A stretch of 64,000 bases of DNA from a virus (IMGVR_UViG_3300009129_001283:1-64000), one strand, 5' to 3'; positions 31,211-38,461 are shown, counted from the first letter of the stretch. Numbers and translations: made by a program. Notes: generated from the letters alone by a model not told the origin.

Positions 31211-31808
31211 TCTTCTTGTCCTTCTTGCTATTTTTAAATTGTTCTGCTGTTTTCTTAACAGACCACTTAGAGTTTCGTGAAAGTTTGGCATAAGTCTCCA
31301 ACTCCTCTTTGAAGGTAAAGGGTCGCCTCTTAACTTTCGTCATAAATTCAGACTCTTTCCCCATTTTCAAGTCACCAACGGACTGCTTCTCCCCATAAGG
31401 AGGAAAGGTATTAGTTTCGTTTGTGCCAAAAAGGTAAGCCCCAACTGCCCCTTTCGGAATAAAGAGAAAAGAATCCTGCCCATACTCCTCTGAGAGAACA
31501 AATAACATTGTCTCAAACGCTGTGTCATCTAAGAGGTTTACGACGAAAAAGCTTTCCTCGGCAACCTCCATTGCGGCTGGTTGTTCAAAGTTCTCTATGT
31601 AAGATCCCTTCACCTTGGTGACACCATATCCCCTTTCCAAAAGTCGAGCCTTCAAGATCCGGTTGTTTTCGTAGTTTTCTTTTTTCTTCCTGTCACCCCG
31701 AAAGCTTGTCACAATAGCGGTGTCGTGCTCTAGCATGTGCGAATACACTCTCGAAAGAGAGGACTCCCCCAAAAATTGTCTCCAGTTTTCATGTATTTTG
31801 TTCGCCAT
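31203..31808 (-). CDS. Protein with N-terminal HENWRQFL tag
   Basis: 201 residues. Starts MANKIHENWRQFLGESSLSR, fourth example of the ENW-type tag, here in the early block. Core HDTAIVTSFRGDRKKKENYENN and LKARLLERGYGVTKVKG with VVNLLDDTAFETMLFVLSEEYGQDSF looks like the DUF3293-type alpha/beta domain known from marine phages (from memory). The tail is basic (KNSKKDKKNV). Confidence 0.6.
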   Translation of the reverse strand: MANKIHENWRQFLGESSLSRVYSHMLEHDTAIVTSFRGDRKKKENYENNRILKARLLERGYGVTKVKGSYIENFEQPAAMEVAEESFFVVNLLDDTAFETMLFVLSEEYGQDSFLFIPKGAVGAYLFGTNETNTFPPYGEKQSVGDLKMGKESEFMTKVKRRPFTFKEELETYAKLSRNSKWSVKKTAEQFKNSKKDKKNV

Positions 31809-31862
31809 GTTTTGTTCTCTCCTTGCCTCTCCATTCTATCACACAAGGGTGATGTTTTTAAC

Positions 31863-32024
31863 TTAAAAGTCCAATAGTTTCTTCACTCTTTTGGTGATGG
31901 GTCGGTTTTCTCTGCTTTTGTACGCCACCTCTTGACCACCGAAGATCTCCTGAAATAGTTTGTTCGCTATTTCCATATCAAACTCGGCTGGCAGCACTAT
32001 TCGTCCTTTATCTTTTCCCGACAT
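31863..32024 (-). CDS. Small hypothetical protein
   Basis: 53 residues: GRIVLPAEFDMEIANKLFQEIFGG and a basic tail. The AGAGAAG stretch upstream is a weak ribosome-binding site; it overlaps the 45-residue ORF upstream. Not recognised. Confidence 0.45.
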   Translation of the reverse strand: MSGKDKGRIVLPAEFDMEIANKLFQEIFGGQEVAYKSRENRPITKRVKKLLDF

Positions 32025-32134
32025 ATATTTTTGTTCTTCTCTTTCTTCTTGTCTTTGAAGACTTGGTTCTTGTGGTCGTTAAGTTTTGGGACCAAAGGGT
32101 TTCTCGGTAGTCTTTGTTCTTTTTTCTTTGCCAT
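31997..32134 (-). CDS. Tiny basic protein
   Basis: 45 residues, very lysine-rich (MAKKKEQRLPRNPLVPKLND, then KDKKKEKNKN). Starts 4 bp after the Fe-S carrier gene's stop with GGGGTATGAGAT upstream. Coding potential uncertain. Confidence 0.4.
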   Translation of the reverse strand: MAKKKEQRLPRNPLVPKLNDHKNQVFKDKKKEKNKNICREKIKDE

Positions 32135-32137
32135 ATC

Positions 32138-32473
32138 TCATACCCCAAAGGAGCTTCCGCAGCCACACTTCTTCTTCGCGTTTGGGTTTACAAACTTAAA
32201 ACCTGCAGCCATCAAGTTTTCCCCGTAGTCAAGTGTGGTGCCTTGTAACACCACCGCGCTGTACCCATCAACAGCAACCTTCAAGCCACCTACCTCTGTC
32301 ACATGATCGTGCTCATAGCTCTCTGTGTCTATCTCTAGCTTGTATTGAAGACCTGAGCATCCTCCGCCCTGTATCGCAGCGCGTAGAAATGCACCTTGCT
32401 TGCCCTCACCATCGAGAGCCTCTTTCGCCTTCTCTATTGCTGCTTCTGTTAGTGTCAATGGAAACTCACTCAC
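32138..32473 (-). CDS. A-type iron-sulfur cluster carrier (IscA/ErpA/HesB family)
   Basis: 111 residues from a GTG start (GTGAGTGA overlap). Conserved cysteines C39 (GGGCSGLQY) and C103-G-C105 (KKCGCGSSF) are the full cluster-binding set of the family. Expected to bind and transfer Fe-S clusters to client proteins in the cytoplasm. In this window a possible client is the radical-SAM KamA, but the two genes are 29 kb apart. HesB-like genes are known from marine phages. Confidence 0.9.
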   Translation of the reverse strand: MSEFPLTLTEAAIEKAKEALDGEGKQGAFLRAAIQGGGCSGLQYKLEIDTESYEHDHVTEVGGLKVAVDGYSAVVLQGTTLDYGENLMAAGFKFVNPNAKKKCGCGSSFGV

Positions 32474-32684
32474 GTTCTTTCTGCCTCAGTGCCCTTAAAA
32501 ATATCTCTGCATGTGTTCGGTACTTAAAGTCTGCAATACTTGAATTGTATATGTCGCCTGCTGAGTCTGTCAATACCCGATACACTGTGTAGCCACCTGG
32601 ACCAAATGTGGTATTGTACCCAAAAGTTATCGGCTTTCCGCCGAAGTCATATCTTGGCGGGTATTTAGCTTTTGCTTTGCTCAT
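32466..32684 (-). CDS. Early-type hypothetical protein
   Basis: 72 residues: YPPRYDFGGKPITFGYN, GPGGYTVYRVLTDSAGD, then an acidic-basic helix (AEIFLRALRQKERE). Good GAGGAAGC ribosome-binding site. Overlaps the Fe-S carrier start. Not recognised. Confidence 0.55.
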   Translation of the reverse strand: MSKAKAKYPPRYDFGGKPITFGYNTTFGPGGYTVYRVLTDSAGDIYNSSIADFKYRTHAEIFLRALRQKERE

Positions 32685-32690
32685 GCTTCC

Positions 32691-32780
32691 TCACGGTGTG
32701 TGTGTTAGTATATAAATAATAAGATTGCAGCCAACTATCAGTGTCATCATGTATAGAAAAATTCCAGCGTATCCGTCCAT
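32691..32780 (-). CDS. Tiny membrane peptide
   Basis: 29 residues: MDGYAGIFLYMMTLIVGCNL plus IIYILTHTP, essentially one transmembrane helix. Fits exactly between the neighbouring genes and follows a CTATTTATA box at 32784-32792. Ribosome-binding site weak. Confidence 0.4.
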   Translation of the reverse strand: MDGYAGIFLYMMTLIVGCNLIIYILTHTP

Positions 32781-32794
32781 ACATATAAATAGCC

Positions 32795-33127
32795 CTAAGA
32801 GGAAATAACAAAGCAGTTATACTCGATATAGTCCCTATCAAACCAGTGTGCGCCACTTGGTGTTCGAGCTAGATAAGTGTCCTTTGTCTTTCTCCTGTCT
32901 TTCACCCCAAGAACAATTGCGATGCCATCTTCGGGATAGTCAGCATCAGTGATCAGGTCGCCCACCTTGGGAAGACTCCTGTTCTCTTCTTTTTGCTTCA
33001 ATAGCTTTTCCAGTTCCAGTCTATTTTTTGTCCAAGGTTCGGAATACTCATCGTAAAGCCTCATGCTGCGACGGGCTTGCGTGATAGCAAACGTCAACTG
33101 ATGCCACTCTTCTTGCCCTAATGCCAT
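32795..33127 (-). CDS. SH3-like protein with helical N-terminus
   Basis: 110 residues. Residues 1-50 are a charged helix (LTFAITQARRSMRLYDEY); residues 52-105 carry the SH3-like pattern PKVGDLITDADYPEDGIAIVLGV and TYLARTPSGAHWFDRDYIEY. Family member. Confidence 0.65.
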   Translation of the reverse strand: MALGQEEWHQLTFAITQARRSMRLYDEYSEPWTKNRLELEKLLKQKEENRSLPKVGDLITDADYPEDGIAIVLGVKDRRKTKDTYLARTPSGAHWFDRDYIEYNCFVISS

Positions 33128-33441
33128 TATAGCACCTCCCCGTAGATCTCTCCTTCATACTCAAGGGTTTCGTCCGTTGCTGCCAAGTCTTCGGGCCTGC
33201 TGATGGTTGCGTCTGCAGACAGGACTCCAGCCCCGAACCGCTTTGCTGCTCCCACCTTTGCGGCGCGAACAATATCACTGATAGGAGAGTTTCTGTCTGC
33301 CTCCACAACAACATTGCAGTGCTTAGGAAACCACTCATCGCCCATGTCGCCCTGTATTCCAGGTGCCCAAACGATATTCTCTAAAAAAACATGAAACGCC
33401 TTCTTCAAGGGCATATCAAATGCGTCAACTTTATTTGTCAC
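33127..33441 (-). CDS. Early-type hypothetical protein
   Basis: 104 residues from a GTG start with GAGGAGTACAACC upstream. Sequence KCNVVVEADRN-like strand (HCNVVVEADRNSPISDIV) and helix AAKVGAAKRFGAG suggest an alpha/beta fold. First full-size gene after the perfect promoter at 33621. Not recognised. Confidence 0.6.
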   Translation of the reverse strand: MTNKVDAFDMPLKKAFHVFLENIVWAPGIQGDMGDEWFPKHCNVVVEADRNSPISDIVRAAKVGAAKRFGAGVLSADATISRPEDLAATDETLEYEGEIYGEVL

Positions 33442-33505
33442 GGTTGTACTCCTCTGTCTGACATAAGCAAATATAAAATAACATTCCTACAATTAACCAT
33501 TCCAT
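33431..33505 (-). CDS. Tiny membrane peptide in leader position
   Basis: 24 residues, MEWLIVGMLFYICLCQTEEY then NRDK. Strong AGAGAGGAGACAAA before the ATG, and its end overlaps the GTG start of the next gene. It is the first coding unit after the structured leader RNA, so it may be a coupled leader peptide. Confidence 0.5.
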   Translation of the reverse strand: MEWLIVGMLFYICLCQTEEYNRDK

Positions 33506-33537
33506 TTTGTCTCCTCTCTAAAAAAGTTGAGCAGTTA

Positions 33538-33603
33538 CCCCTGCCGACTTGCTGCCCGTCAAGTGCATGAGGATTCCGTACATGCGCCCGATTGAGGCAG
33601 GGG
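33538..33603 (-). ncRNA. Structured leader RNA, candidate three-way junction
   Basis: An 8-bp closing stem CCCCTGCC/GGCAGGGG (33538-33545 with 33596-33603) encloses two 5-bp hairpins, ACTTG/CAAGT (33547-33551, 33560-33564) and GCATG/CATGC (33565-33569, 33581-33585). It begins about 10 nt after the predicted start of the transcript from the promoter at 33621 and ends about 30 nt before the first ORF. It could be a riboswitch-like or protein-binding leader. It does not match a tRNA (no T-loop). Confidence 0.55.
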
Positions 33604-33620
33604 AAGATGTGATCCCTATA

Positions 33621-33649
33621 ATTATACCATAAGGAATAAGTCATGTCAA
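33621..33649 (-). promoter_or_regulatory. Perfect sigma70-like promoter
   Basis: Minus strand TTGACA (33644-33649), 17 bp, TATAAT (33621-33626). The -35 overlaps the stop codon of the SH3-like gene at 33646. Predicted transcript start about 33614. Confidence 0.85.
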
Positions 33650-33954
33650 GTGTTTTCTTCTGGTATCAACTCAACCTCCGTTATATATGAAGTTAAATAC
33701 TCCGATATTACTGGCCCATGATCTCCTGCATGCCAGCAGATCCGAACGCCTTCTGGTATGTCCTTTGTCTCCCAAGAGCCCATATCTATTCCAGTTTGAA
33801 TGACAACACCGATCCACTTATCCGTGTGAGGCCCATACCAATACTCCATGTCACTCATGTTCGCTGGACCTGGTGCGCTCTGCCTCTCGGACAAGCTCAT
33901 CTCGTAAAAGCGGCGCTTAAACTGCACCAAGTCTCCCACTTTAGGTTTATACGG
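33646..33954 (-). CDS. SH3-like protein
   Basis: 102 residues from ATG 33954 (overlaps the methyltransferase stop; an upstream ATG at 34008 is possible). MPYKPKVGDLVQFKRRFYEM, then WIGVVIQTGIDMGSW, VRICWHAGD and a C-terminal strand: all core strands of the family with a longer insert. Confidence 0.65.
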   Translation of the reverse strand, partial: PYKPKVGDLVQFKRRFYEMSLSERQSAPGPANMSDMEYWYGPHTDKWIGVVIQTGIDMGSWETKDIPEGVRICWHAGDHGPVISEYLTSYITEVELIPEENT

Positions 33955-34693
33955 CATTCTTTTCTGCCTCTGCGATATTTTCGCATGCAAGTTTGAAATA
34001 CTCTTCATCTTTCTCTATCCCAATAAAACGACGGTTATGCTTTGTGGCTACGACTGCAGTGGTGCCAGCGCCCAAGAAGGGATCGATAATTGTGTCACCC
34101 TCTTCTGTGGTGGGCAGGATGCAGTTCTCAACCAACTTCTCTGGAAAGGTGCAGACGTGTCCTTCATTCCTTGACGGAGGGAACCTCCATACATTTGTTA
34201 AGCCCAAGCTGTTGTTCCATTTGCGAGGCTTCTGAATTTGGTAAACTCTCTCCTCTTGGATGTGGTATCTCCTTGACGGGTTTCCAATGCCGCATCGATC
34301 CCATATGATCTCACACCAAATGGGAAACTTCGATAACCATTGCATAGGGTGGTGAAGGTTGCTCTCAGAGCGATAGATGTTTCTATTGTGCCAAGCAAAC
34401 CTCACCTTGTGGTTGTAGAAGATGCTGCTTGCACAGACTCTCATCAGGGAGTGAATGACTGATTGCTGCCAGCCTTGGTATTCCCATTCTGGCATATCAT
34501 CATCGTACCACTTGTCGTACTTCTCCGTCATAGACTTGCTAGTCTTTGAGTTTTCGTAGTTAGAATATCTCTTGTTGAGGTTGTAAGGTGGTGATGTAAC
34601 GCACACCTCAACTGAGTTCCTGTCCAGCGATGCCATCACCTCTTGGCAATCTCCAAGGTAAACAACTCCGTTTTTAAATTCTCGTTTAAACAT
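33947..34693 (-). CDS. DNA methyltransferase, N6/N4-type, beta class
   Basis: 248 residues. Catalytic motif IV is CVTSPPYNLN (SPPY 34-37), motif I is the C-terminal DPFLGAGTTAVVA, so the order IV then I defines the beta class (N6_N4_Mtase). The SPPY form favours N4-cytosine methylation over N6-adenine. No adjacent restriction enzyme. Probably protects phage DNA from host restriction. Confidence 0.9.
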   Translation of the reverse strand: MFKREFKNGVVYLGDCQEVMASLDRNSVEVCVTSPPYNLNKRYSNYENSKTSKSMTEKYDKWYDDDMPEWEYQGWQQSVIHSLMRVCASSIFYNHKVRFAWHNRNIYRSESNLHHPMQWLSKFPIWCEIIWDRCGIGNPSRRYHIQEERVYQIQKPRKWNNSLGLTNVWRFPPSRNEGHVCTFPEKLVENCILPTTEEGDTIIDPFLGAGTTAVVATKHNRRFIGIEKDEEYFKLACENIAEAEKNAV

Positions 34694-34901
34694 ATTTCTC
34701 CAAACTCTCTACACAATGAAAGGTCTTACACCGAGGCTTGCGGTCCAATGGTAGCCACAAGACCTCAACATACATGGTAGTATCCTTGTCGTATTTGACC
34801 ACAAGGCCCACTTCATCTCTGTAGTGTGGTACGGGACTGTGTTGCCAGTCGGCATGCTTAACCAAGTCTCCAATGGTAACATTGTTTTTATTCGTCAGCA
34901 T
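34686..34901 (-). CDS. Small SH3-like-barrel protein
   Basis: 71 residues: TIGDLVKHADWQHSPVPHY, EVGLVVKYDKDTTMYVEVLW, then a C-terminal CVESLEKYV helix. Head of a run of four consecutive SH3-like genes with overlapping ends. Confidence 0.7.
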   Translation of the reverse strand: MLTNKNNVTIGDLVKHADWQHSPVPHYRDEVGLVVKYDKDTTMYVEVLWLPLDRKPRCKTFHCVESLEKYV

Positions 34902-35121
34902 CGATCTTTTTCAACCTTCTGGCTGGATGCCACATTGCCGCGCCATTGTCACACCACCGCACACAAACGTGTTGCTTGCCCGTTGCGGGGAACTCAAGTG
35001 TGCTTAGGACCAGCCCCAAGGCATACTTCGATCCCTCTGGCAATGCCCTGATAGAAACTTCTCTTACCAAGTCTCCTCTTTCTATTGTGAAATTACTTTT
35101 AGCCATGTTTTGTGATGCCAT
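34888..35121 (-). CDS. Small SH3-like-barrel protein
   Basis: 77 residues from ATG 35121; 35157 and 35106 are alternatives. IERGDLVREVSIRALPEG, YALGLVLSTLEFPATGKQ, VCVRWCDNGAAMWHPARRL matches the family including the VRW strand and the W-x-P-x-x-L tail shared with the 24899 gene. Confidence 0.65.
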   Translation of the reverse strand: MASQNMAKSNFTIERGDLVREVSIRALPEGSKYALGLVLSTLEFPATGKQHVCVRWCDNGAAMWHPARRLKKIDADE

Positions 35122-35291
35122 TGTGTCACCGACCTTCCTATGATGTGTGTGTCCCATCTAACCAAAACCCCGCAGCCCCAAAGAGCATGCTCTTCACCAA
35201 CCTTTACAACAACTCCCACATGATCCTTGCTAGAGTGTGGGTGTGACACCGGAAAAGTCTCTTTAACTATGCTTCCCGCCCTGCAGTCCAT
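35082..35291 (-). CDS. Small SH3-like-barrel protein
   Basis: 69 residues from ATG 35291 in a TAATG overlap. RAGSIVKETFPVSHPHSSKD, HVGVVVKVGEEHALW, GVLVRWDTH: canonical GIVV and VRW strands. Overlaps the next gene by about 40 bp. Confidence 0.7.
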   Translation of the reverse strand: MDCRAGSIVKETFPVSHPHSSKDHVGVVVKVGEEHALWGCGVLVRWDTHIIGRSVTQWHHKTWLKVISQ

Positions 35292-35662
35292 TATGACCCC
35301 CATCGGTTTTCATCGCTAATGAGCTTCCACCAGTCTGACCTCTTGGTCACACCTTTTATATGCTTTACCCGCACGAAAAAGCGGCGATACATGCCTTCCC
35401 TGCCCTCTGTTGGGACAAAGATACAATGGTTTTCGGGAACCAGCACCAAGGAGCCCCTTGTGTACTCTGCGAAGCTGTTGTCGTTAGTGACCTCCGCTAA
35501 GATATGGGGATCAATCTCCCTCTCACCTGCCCTGCGGATGGCTTTAGGCTTGGTGCCATGCACGTCAACGAGTTTAATACACTCGATAGACGAACTATCA
35601 GGGCGCATATCGCCCATGATCTCTTCTACTATGCTCTTCGCGAGGAAGTCTGCTGCTCTCAT
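35291..35662 (-). CDS. SH3-like protein with N-terminal extension
   Basis: 123 residues. First 65 residues are helical/mixed (MRAADFLAKSIVEEIMGDM); residues 66-118 carry YTRGSLVLVPENHCIFVPTE and RRFFVRVKHI...WWKLI, the SH3-like module. Confidence 0.6.
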   Translation of the reverse strand: MRAADFLAKSIVEEIMGDMRPDSSSIECIKLVDVHGTKPKAIRRAGEREIDPHILAEVTNDNSFAEYTRGSLVLVPENHCIFVPTEGREGMYRRFFVRVKHIKGVTKRSDWWKLISDENRWGS

Positions 35663-35670
35663 GGTATCTC

Positions 35671-35853
35671 CTACTCGATGTAACCTTGTTCAACAAGTGC
35701 TGCTGCGTGTCTTTGGTAGCTTCCCTGCAAATGGTTAAGCAGGTTGCGGTCTAGTAACTCCTGAAAGAAGTCGATAACCTCTCCCTCGTCCATTTCGCCA
35801 TTCTCATACGCCATGATCATGCTAACAATATTGTTCGTTTCTTCAAACTTCAT
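35671..35853 (-). CDS. Small conserved phage protein (DUF7417-like)
   Basis: 60 residues: NIVSMIMAYENGEMDEGEVI and LLNHLQGSYQRHAAALVEQG. The AYENGE...LQGSYQR..AAL.E pattern is one I recall from many unrelated phages. Function unknown. Confidence 0.7.
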   Translation of the reverse strand: MKFEETNNIVSMIMAYENGEMDEGEVIDFFQELLDRNLLNHLQGSYQRHAAALVEQGYIE

Positions 35854-36146
35854 TATAGTTTACCTTCCTTTATAAGTTTCCCAACCGTGGGCATTGGCTT
35901 ATCGTGCTTCAACATAGGACTAGACAACTTGGCAAGGTCTTGGAAGTCATCAAAGCTAAAGTCCTCACCCTTCAATGGGCTGTTGACACGAAGAATGAAC
36001 TTAATAATGTCATACTTGAGATCAACGTATTCTGCTCTCAGTTTGAACCTTTCTGCCATGCTAAGTCTATCATACATGCTAAGTAAAACTTCCTCAAAGT
36101 GGTTAAGGGTGTTGTTCAATTCTACTTCTATTCTTTCTTTTTTCAT
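35853..36146 (-). CDS. Early-type helical protein
   Basis: 97 residues, mostly helix (NNTLNHFEEVLLSMYDRL, RAEYVDLKYDIIKFIL) with a C-terminal TVGKLIKEGKL. Adjacent stop/start with the DUF7417-like gene. Not recognised. Confidence 0.55.
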   Translation of the reverse strand: MKKERIEVELNNTLNHFEEVLLSMYDRLSMAERFKLRAEYVDLKYDIIKFILRVNSPLKGEDFSFDDFQDLAKLSSPMLKHDKPMPTVGKLIKEGKL

Positions 36147-36155
36147 ACTTATTCC

Positions 36156-36368
36156 TTATTGAATTTTCGTTAGTGTTTTGATGTCAAACCATTTTTTCAT
36201 CTGGTCGCCATAAGCTCCGCTGTCATTAAGCCAGAAAACTTGTGCGACATTCTCTTCAAATATCATTTCTTTTATTTCCCGCACGATGCCCATCAAAGGT
36301 GGGTATCCGTACTTCTCTTGCTTTGCTGATAAACCCTCATGGGTCACTGTATCGCCTACTTTAAGCAT
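36156..36368 (-). CDS. Small SH3-like-barrel protein
   Basis: 70 residues from ATG 36368 with GGAGCGAG upstream. LKVGDTVTHEGLSAKQEKYG, MGIVREIKEMIFEENVAQVF WLN..., ending FDIKTLTKIQ. Family member. Confidence 0.65.
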   Translation of the reverse strand: MLKVGDTVTHEGLSAKQEKYGYPPLMGIVREIKEMIFEENVAQVFWLNDSGAYGDQMKKWFDIKTLTKIQ

Positions 36369-36372
36369 CGTT

Positions 36373-36573
36373 TTACTCGCTCCAATCATATCGCTCTTGT
36401 GCTTCGTCCGGTCGCTCGATCTCTACCACCGCGACAAGCAAACTTGAGTCGTTTACATACTCAACACCATCAACAAAGGCATTGGCACACTCTCTCGTAA
36501 CAAAGGATGCGATAACCCTGCCTTCGTTCTCTGATGCGTCACCATCTCTTTTTATCACTACTTGATATGTCAT
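36373..36573 (-). CDS. Early-type hypothetical protein
   Basis: 66 residues from ATG 36573 with AAAGGAGAATAAG; the long frame from 36720 is not supported. TYQVVIKRDGDASENEGRVI, FVDGVEYVNDSSLLVAVVEI suggests a small beta-alpha-beta protein. Not recognised. Confidence 0.55.
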   Translation of the reverse strand: MTYQVVIKRDGDASENEGRVIASFVTRECANAFVDGVEYVNDSSLLVAVVEIERPDEAQERYDWSE

Positions 36574-36574
36574 C

Positions 36575-36802
36575 TTATTCTCCTTTTCCCGCCAAGAAGT
36601 CGCTATAGCGGATGTGGCTTCGGTGGTGATAGCCATTGGCGAAGCCATAGTCCAGTGCTTCTCTGACGGTATCAAACATTTTCTTTTCAATGACTCCACT
36701 GTTGGTGCGGTACAAGCCAACTTCTTTGTATGTGCCGTCCAAGTCAGTGGTTGTCCATGTTGAAAAAGTGCCTGTCTTTGGGTTCTCTGTCTTTGGGTTC
36801 AT
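36575..36802 (-). CDS. Early-type protein, paralogue of the 38996 gene
   Basis: 75 residues. KKMFDTVREALDYGFANGYH and SDFLAGKGE line up with FKTNLSAVRYGHENGYK and YAQFKGQ of the gene at 38996, indicating duplication within the operon. Function unknown. Confidence 0.6.
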   Translation of the reverse strand: MNPKTENPKTGTFSTWTTTDLDGTYKEVGLYRTNSGVIEKKMFDTVREALDYGFANGYHHRSHIRYSDFLAGKGE

Positions 36803-36811
36803 CTTTGTCTC

Positions 36812-37003
36812 CTATGACTCAATAGTGGTTTCATAATAAGCATCATCATCATCTGTGATGCGAATGGTACATTGGGAATGCTCTGATGCCACCTCTTTGG
36901 CGAATGACAGCGCATCCTCTTCTGAGGCGATATCCTCTTTCAAGACTTCCCACGATGGTGCATTCTCTCCCCACGGGCAATACTTAATATCTACTTTAAA
37001 CAT
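36812..37003 (-). CDS. Early-type hypothetical protein
   Basis: 63 residues: MFKVDIKYCPWGENAPSWEV, EEDALSFAKEVASEHSQCTI, acidic. TAATG overlap upstream. The DALxFAKE helix between strands resembles other small proteins of this block. Not recognised. Confidence 0.55.
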   Translation of the reverse strand: MFKVDIKYCPWGENAPSWEVLKEDIASEEDALSFAKEVASEHSQCTIRITDDDDAYYETTIES

Positions 37004-37206
37004 TATAACACCCTTTCTTTGGTTCTCTGAGCAAGCCTTAGTGCTTCTGCTGCTGACTCCGTGTCAGGAAATTTGTCTTGCAACAAAAGCTGAAGGTTTT
37101 CAACAATGAATAGCTGTGAGGCATTTGTTGGTTCTGTGTAGTATCCGTTGCCAAACTCATATTTGGAAAGGATGTTGATGGTTTTGGTATACTCGTAAAT
37201 GTCCAT
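37003..37206 (-). CDS. Early-type hypothetical protein
   Basis: 67 residues: GNGYYTEPTNASQLFIVENL then helix ESAAEALRLAQRTKERVL. Not recognised; coding supported by operon overlap. Confidence 0.5.
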   Translation of the reverse strand: MDIYEYTKTINILSKYEFGNGYYTEPTNASQLFIVENLQLLLQDKFPDTESAAEALRLAQRTKERVL

Positions 37207-37207
37207 A

Positions 37208-37354
37208 TTATAATTTCCGAAGGGGTGGTGGGTTGTCTTGTTTTACTCTCTTTTTGATAACCTTTTTGTAAGCCGCTTCGCAAATTTGATGAAACTGCTC
37301 TTCGGTTACATTAAGATACTCTAATACTGCTTCTAATTCTTGCTTGTCAGTCAT
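37208..37354 (-). CDS. Tiny early-type protein
   Basis: 48 residues from ATG 37354 with AAAAGGAGAATAAA; helical (KQELEAVLEYLNVTEEQFHQ) with a basic Pro-containing tail. Not recognised. Confidence 0.5.
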   Translation of the reverse strand: MTDKQELEAVLEYLNVTEEQFHQICEAAYKKVIKKRVKQDNPPPLRKL

Positions 37355-37370
37355 TTTATTCTCCTTTTCC

Positions 37371-37748
37371 CTAGTCAAACTCGTTAGGATCTGAAACGTG
37401 AACAGTGACACTTACTTCTTTGTGTGCTTCCCACGGGTTATCGTGCCATTCGCCAATGTTGTTTTCATCATATTCAGGGTATTCCCCGCATGCCTCAATA
37501 ATAATGTAGTCCTCTTCATAAAAGCCGTTCTCTGGTGATGAAGTAAGGTACTTTAAAGCATCATAAAGCTCAACAATTTCTGGATAGTCGTCCCTGTACC
37601 ATTTCACGGACTCAAAGATGAACGCTCGTCCTTCTGGCTTTTTGCTGCTCTGATCAGACATTTCTTCTAAAAACTTCTGTGTCTCAGGCTTCAAGTTGAG
37701 AAAGATATGCTCTTTTGTTGCTACAAATACGTCACTTCTAATACCCAT
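37371..37748 (-). CDS. Early-type acidic protein
   Basis: 125 residues. GIRSDVFVATKEHIFLNLKP and FIFESVKWYRDDYPEIVELY, EEDYIIIEACGEYPEYDEN. Similar acidic alpha/beta proteins with a RSDV start occur in phages (recalled). No function known. Confidence 0.6.
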   Translation of the reverse strand: MGIRSDVFVATKEHIFLNLKPETQKFLEEMSDQSSKKPEGRAFIFESVKWYRDDYPEIVELYDALKYLTSSPENGFYEEDYIIIEACGEYPEYDENNIGEWHDNPWEAHKEVSVTVHVSDPNEFD

Positions 37749-37969
37749 TATTCTTCTCCTTCAAAAATGTCATCTTGGCAGGTCTGGCAAAGGCCAGAAA
37801 TTTCAAACTCTCTAGCACTCTCTTGGGTGTGGAATTTGACTACAGGCTTGCCACAGCCGATAGGTGCGGGTACGCAAACCTCATCAAGAATGGCTTGCTC
37901 GCGGTCAACACCGAATTCGGCCTTGAGGTGGTTGTCAATATGGGGGCTTTTAATAGTTGGAATAAGCAT
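37748..37969 (-). CDS. Small putative zinc-ribbon protein
   Basis: 73 residues with cysteines C32, C39 and C61-x2-C64 (VCVPAPIGCGK, GLCQTCQDD), a plausible four-cysteine zinc site. ATG overlaps the upstream gene (TAATG with next). Unknown role. Confidence 0.5.
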   Translation of the reverse strand: MLIPTIKSPHIDNHLKAEFGVDREQAILDEVCVPAPIGCGKPVVKFHTQESAREFEISGLCQTCQDDIFEGEE

Positions 37970-37980
37970 AGTGTCTCCTT

Positions 37981-38208
37981 TTAGTCTCGATAGCAGCCGT
38001 TAGTCCTCAATAAGTTTTGATAGCCAACCTTGGCTAGTGATAAGATCTCTTCCCTACCATCATCAGGTAGTTCGCCAAGCTCACTAAGAAAGCTCAACAG
38101 TTCAGCGTTTGGATCATACTTGTTGGTCGCCTTGATAACAAGGTGCATCAAGTGTGATGCTGTTTTGCGCTGTGTCTCTTCAAATAAAATTTCATGTGCT
38201 GCTTTCAT
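37981..38208 (-). CDS. Early-type helical protein
   Basis: 75 residues, helical: AAHEILFEETQRKTASHLMH, ELLSFLSELGELPDDGREEI. Not recognised. Confidence 0.5.
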   Translation of the reverse strand: MKAAHEILFEETQRKTASHLMHLVIKATNKYDPNAELLSFLSELGELPDDGREEILSLAKVGYQNLLRTNGCYRD

Positions 38209-38209
38209 A

Positions 38210-38461
38210 TTATTCTCCTTCTATTTCTTCAATTTCATCTACTGGCAACCAACCAAACCATCGTGGGAAGCGCGGGTCTTTGCTATCTCGCTCAACACTG
38301 CAGAATGACTGACAGGTGCGGCCCACAAAACCATGAACATTGTCGGCAAACTCTCTAAAGTGCTTCGACATTGGACCCTGCTCTTCCTTGAGGGGGATCA
38401 CGGTGTGTTCTCTAAAGCGGTTTTTAGTGCGTTTTGTTGCGTTAGCATTAGGCTTAAACAT
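38210..38461 (-). CDS. Early-type hypothetical protein
   Basis: 83 residues from ATG 38461 (GGAGCTAATA upstream). Basic N-terminus (MFKPNANATKRTKNRFREH) and a C-terminal RFPRWFGWLPVDEIEEIEG. The last part resembles short SH3-fold ends but is not assigned to the family. Confidence 0.5.
   Translation of the reverse strand: MFKPNANATKRTKNRFREHTVIPLKEEQGPMSKHFREFADNVHGFVGRTCQSFCSVERDSKDPRFPRWFGWLPVDEIEEIEGE

Noticed and set aside
33538-33603. Possible third tRNA
   Set aside because: Outer stem and two hairpins suggest it, but there is no T-loop consensus, D-arm or CCA, and loops are the wrong size.
33438-33644. 68-codon leftward ORF across the structured leader
   Set aside because: It would begin upstream of the predicted transcript start and run through the stem-loop element; the promoter and the 24-codon ORF explain the region better.
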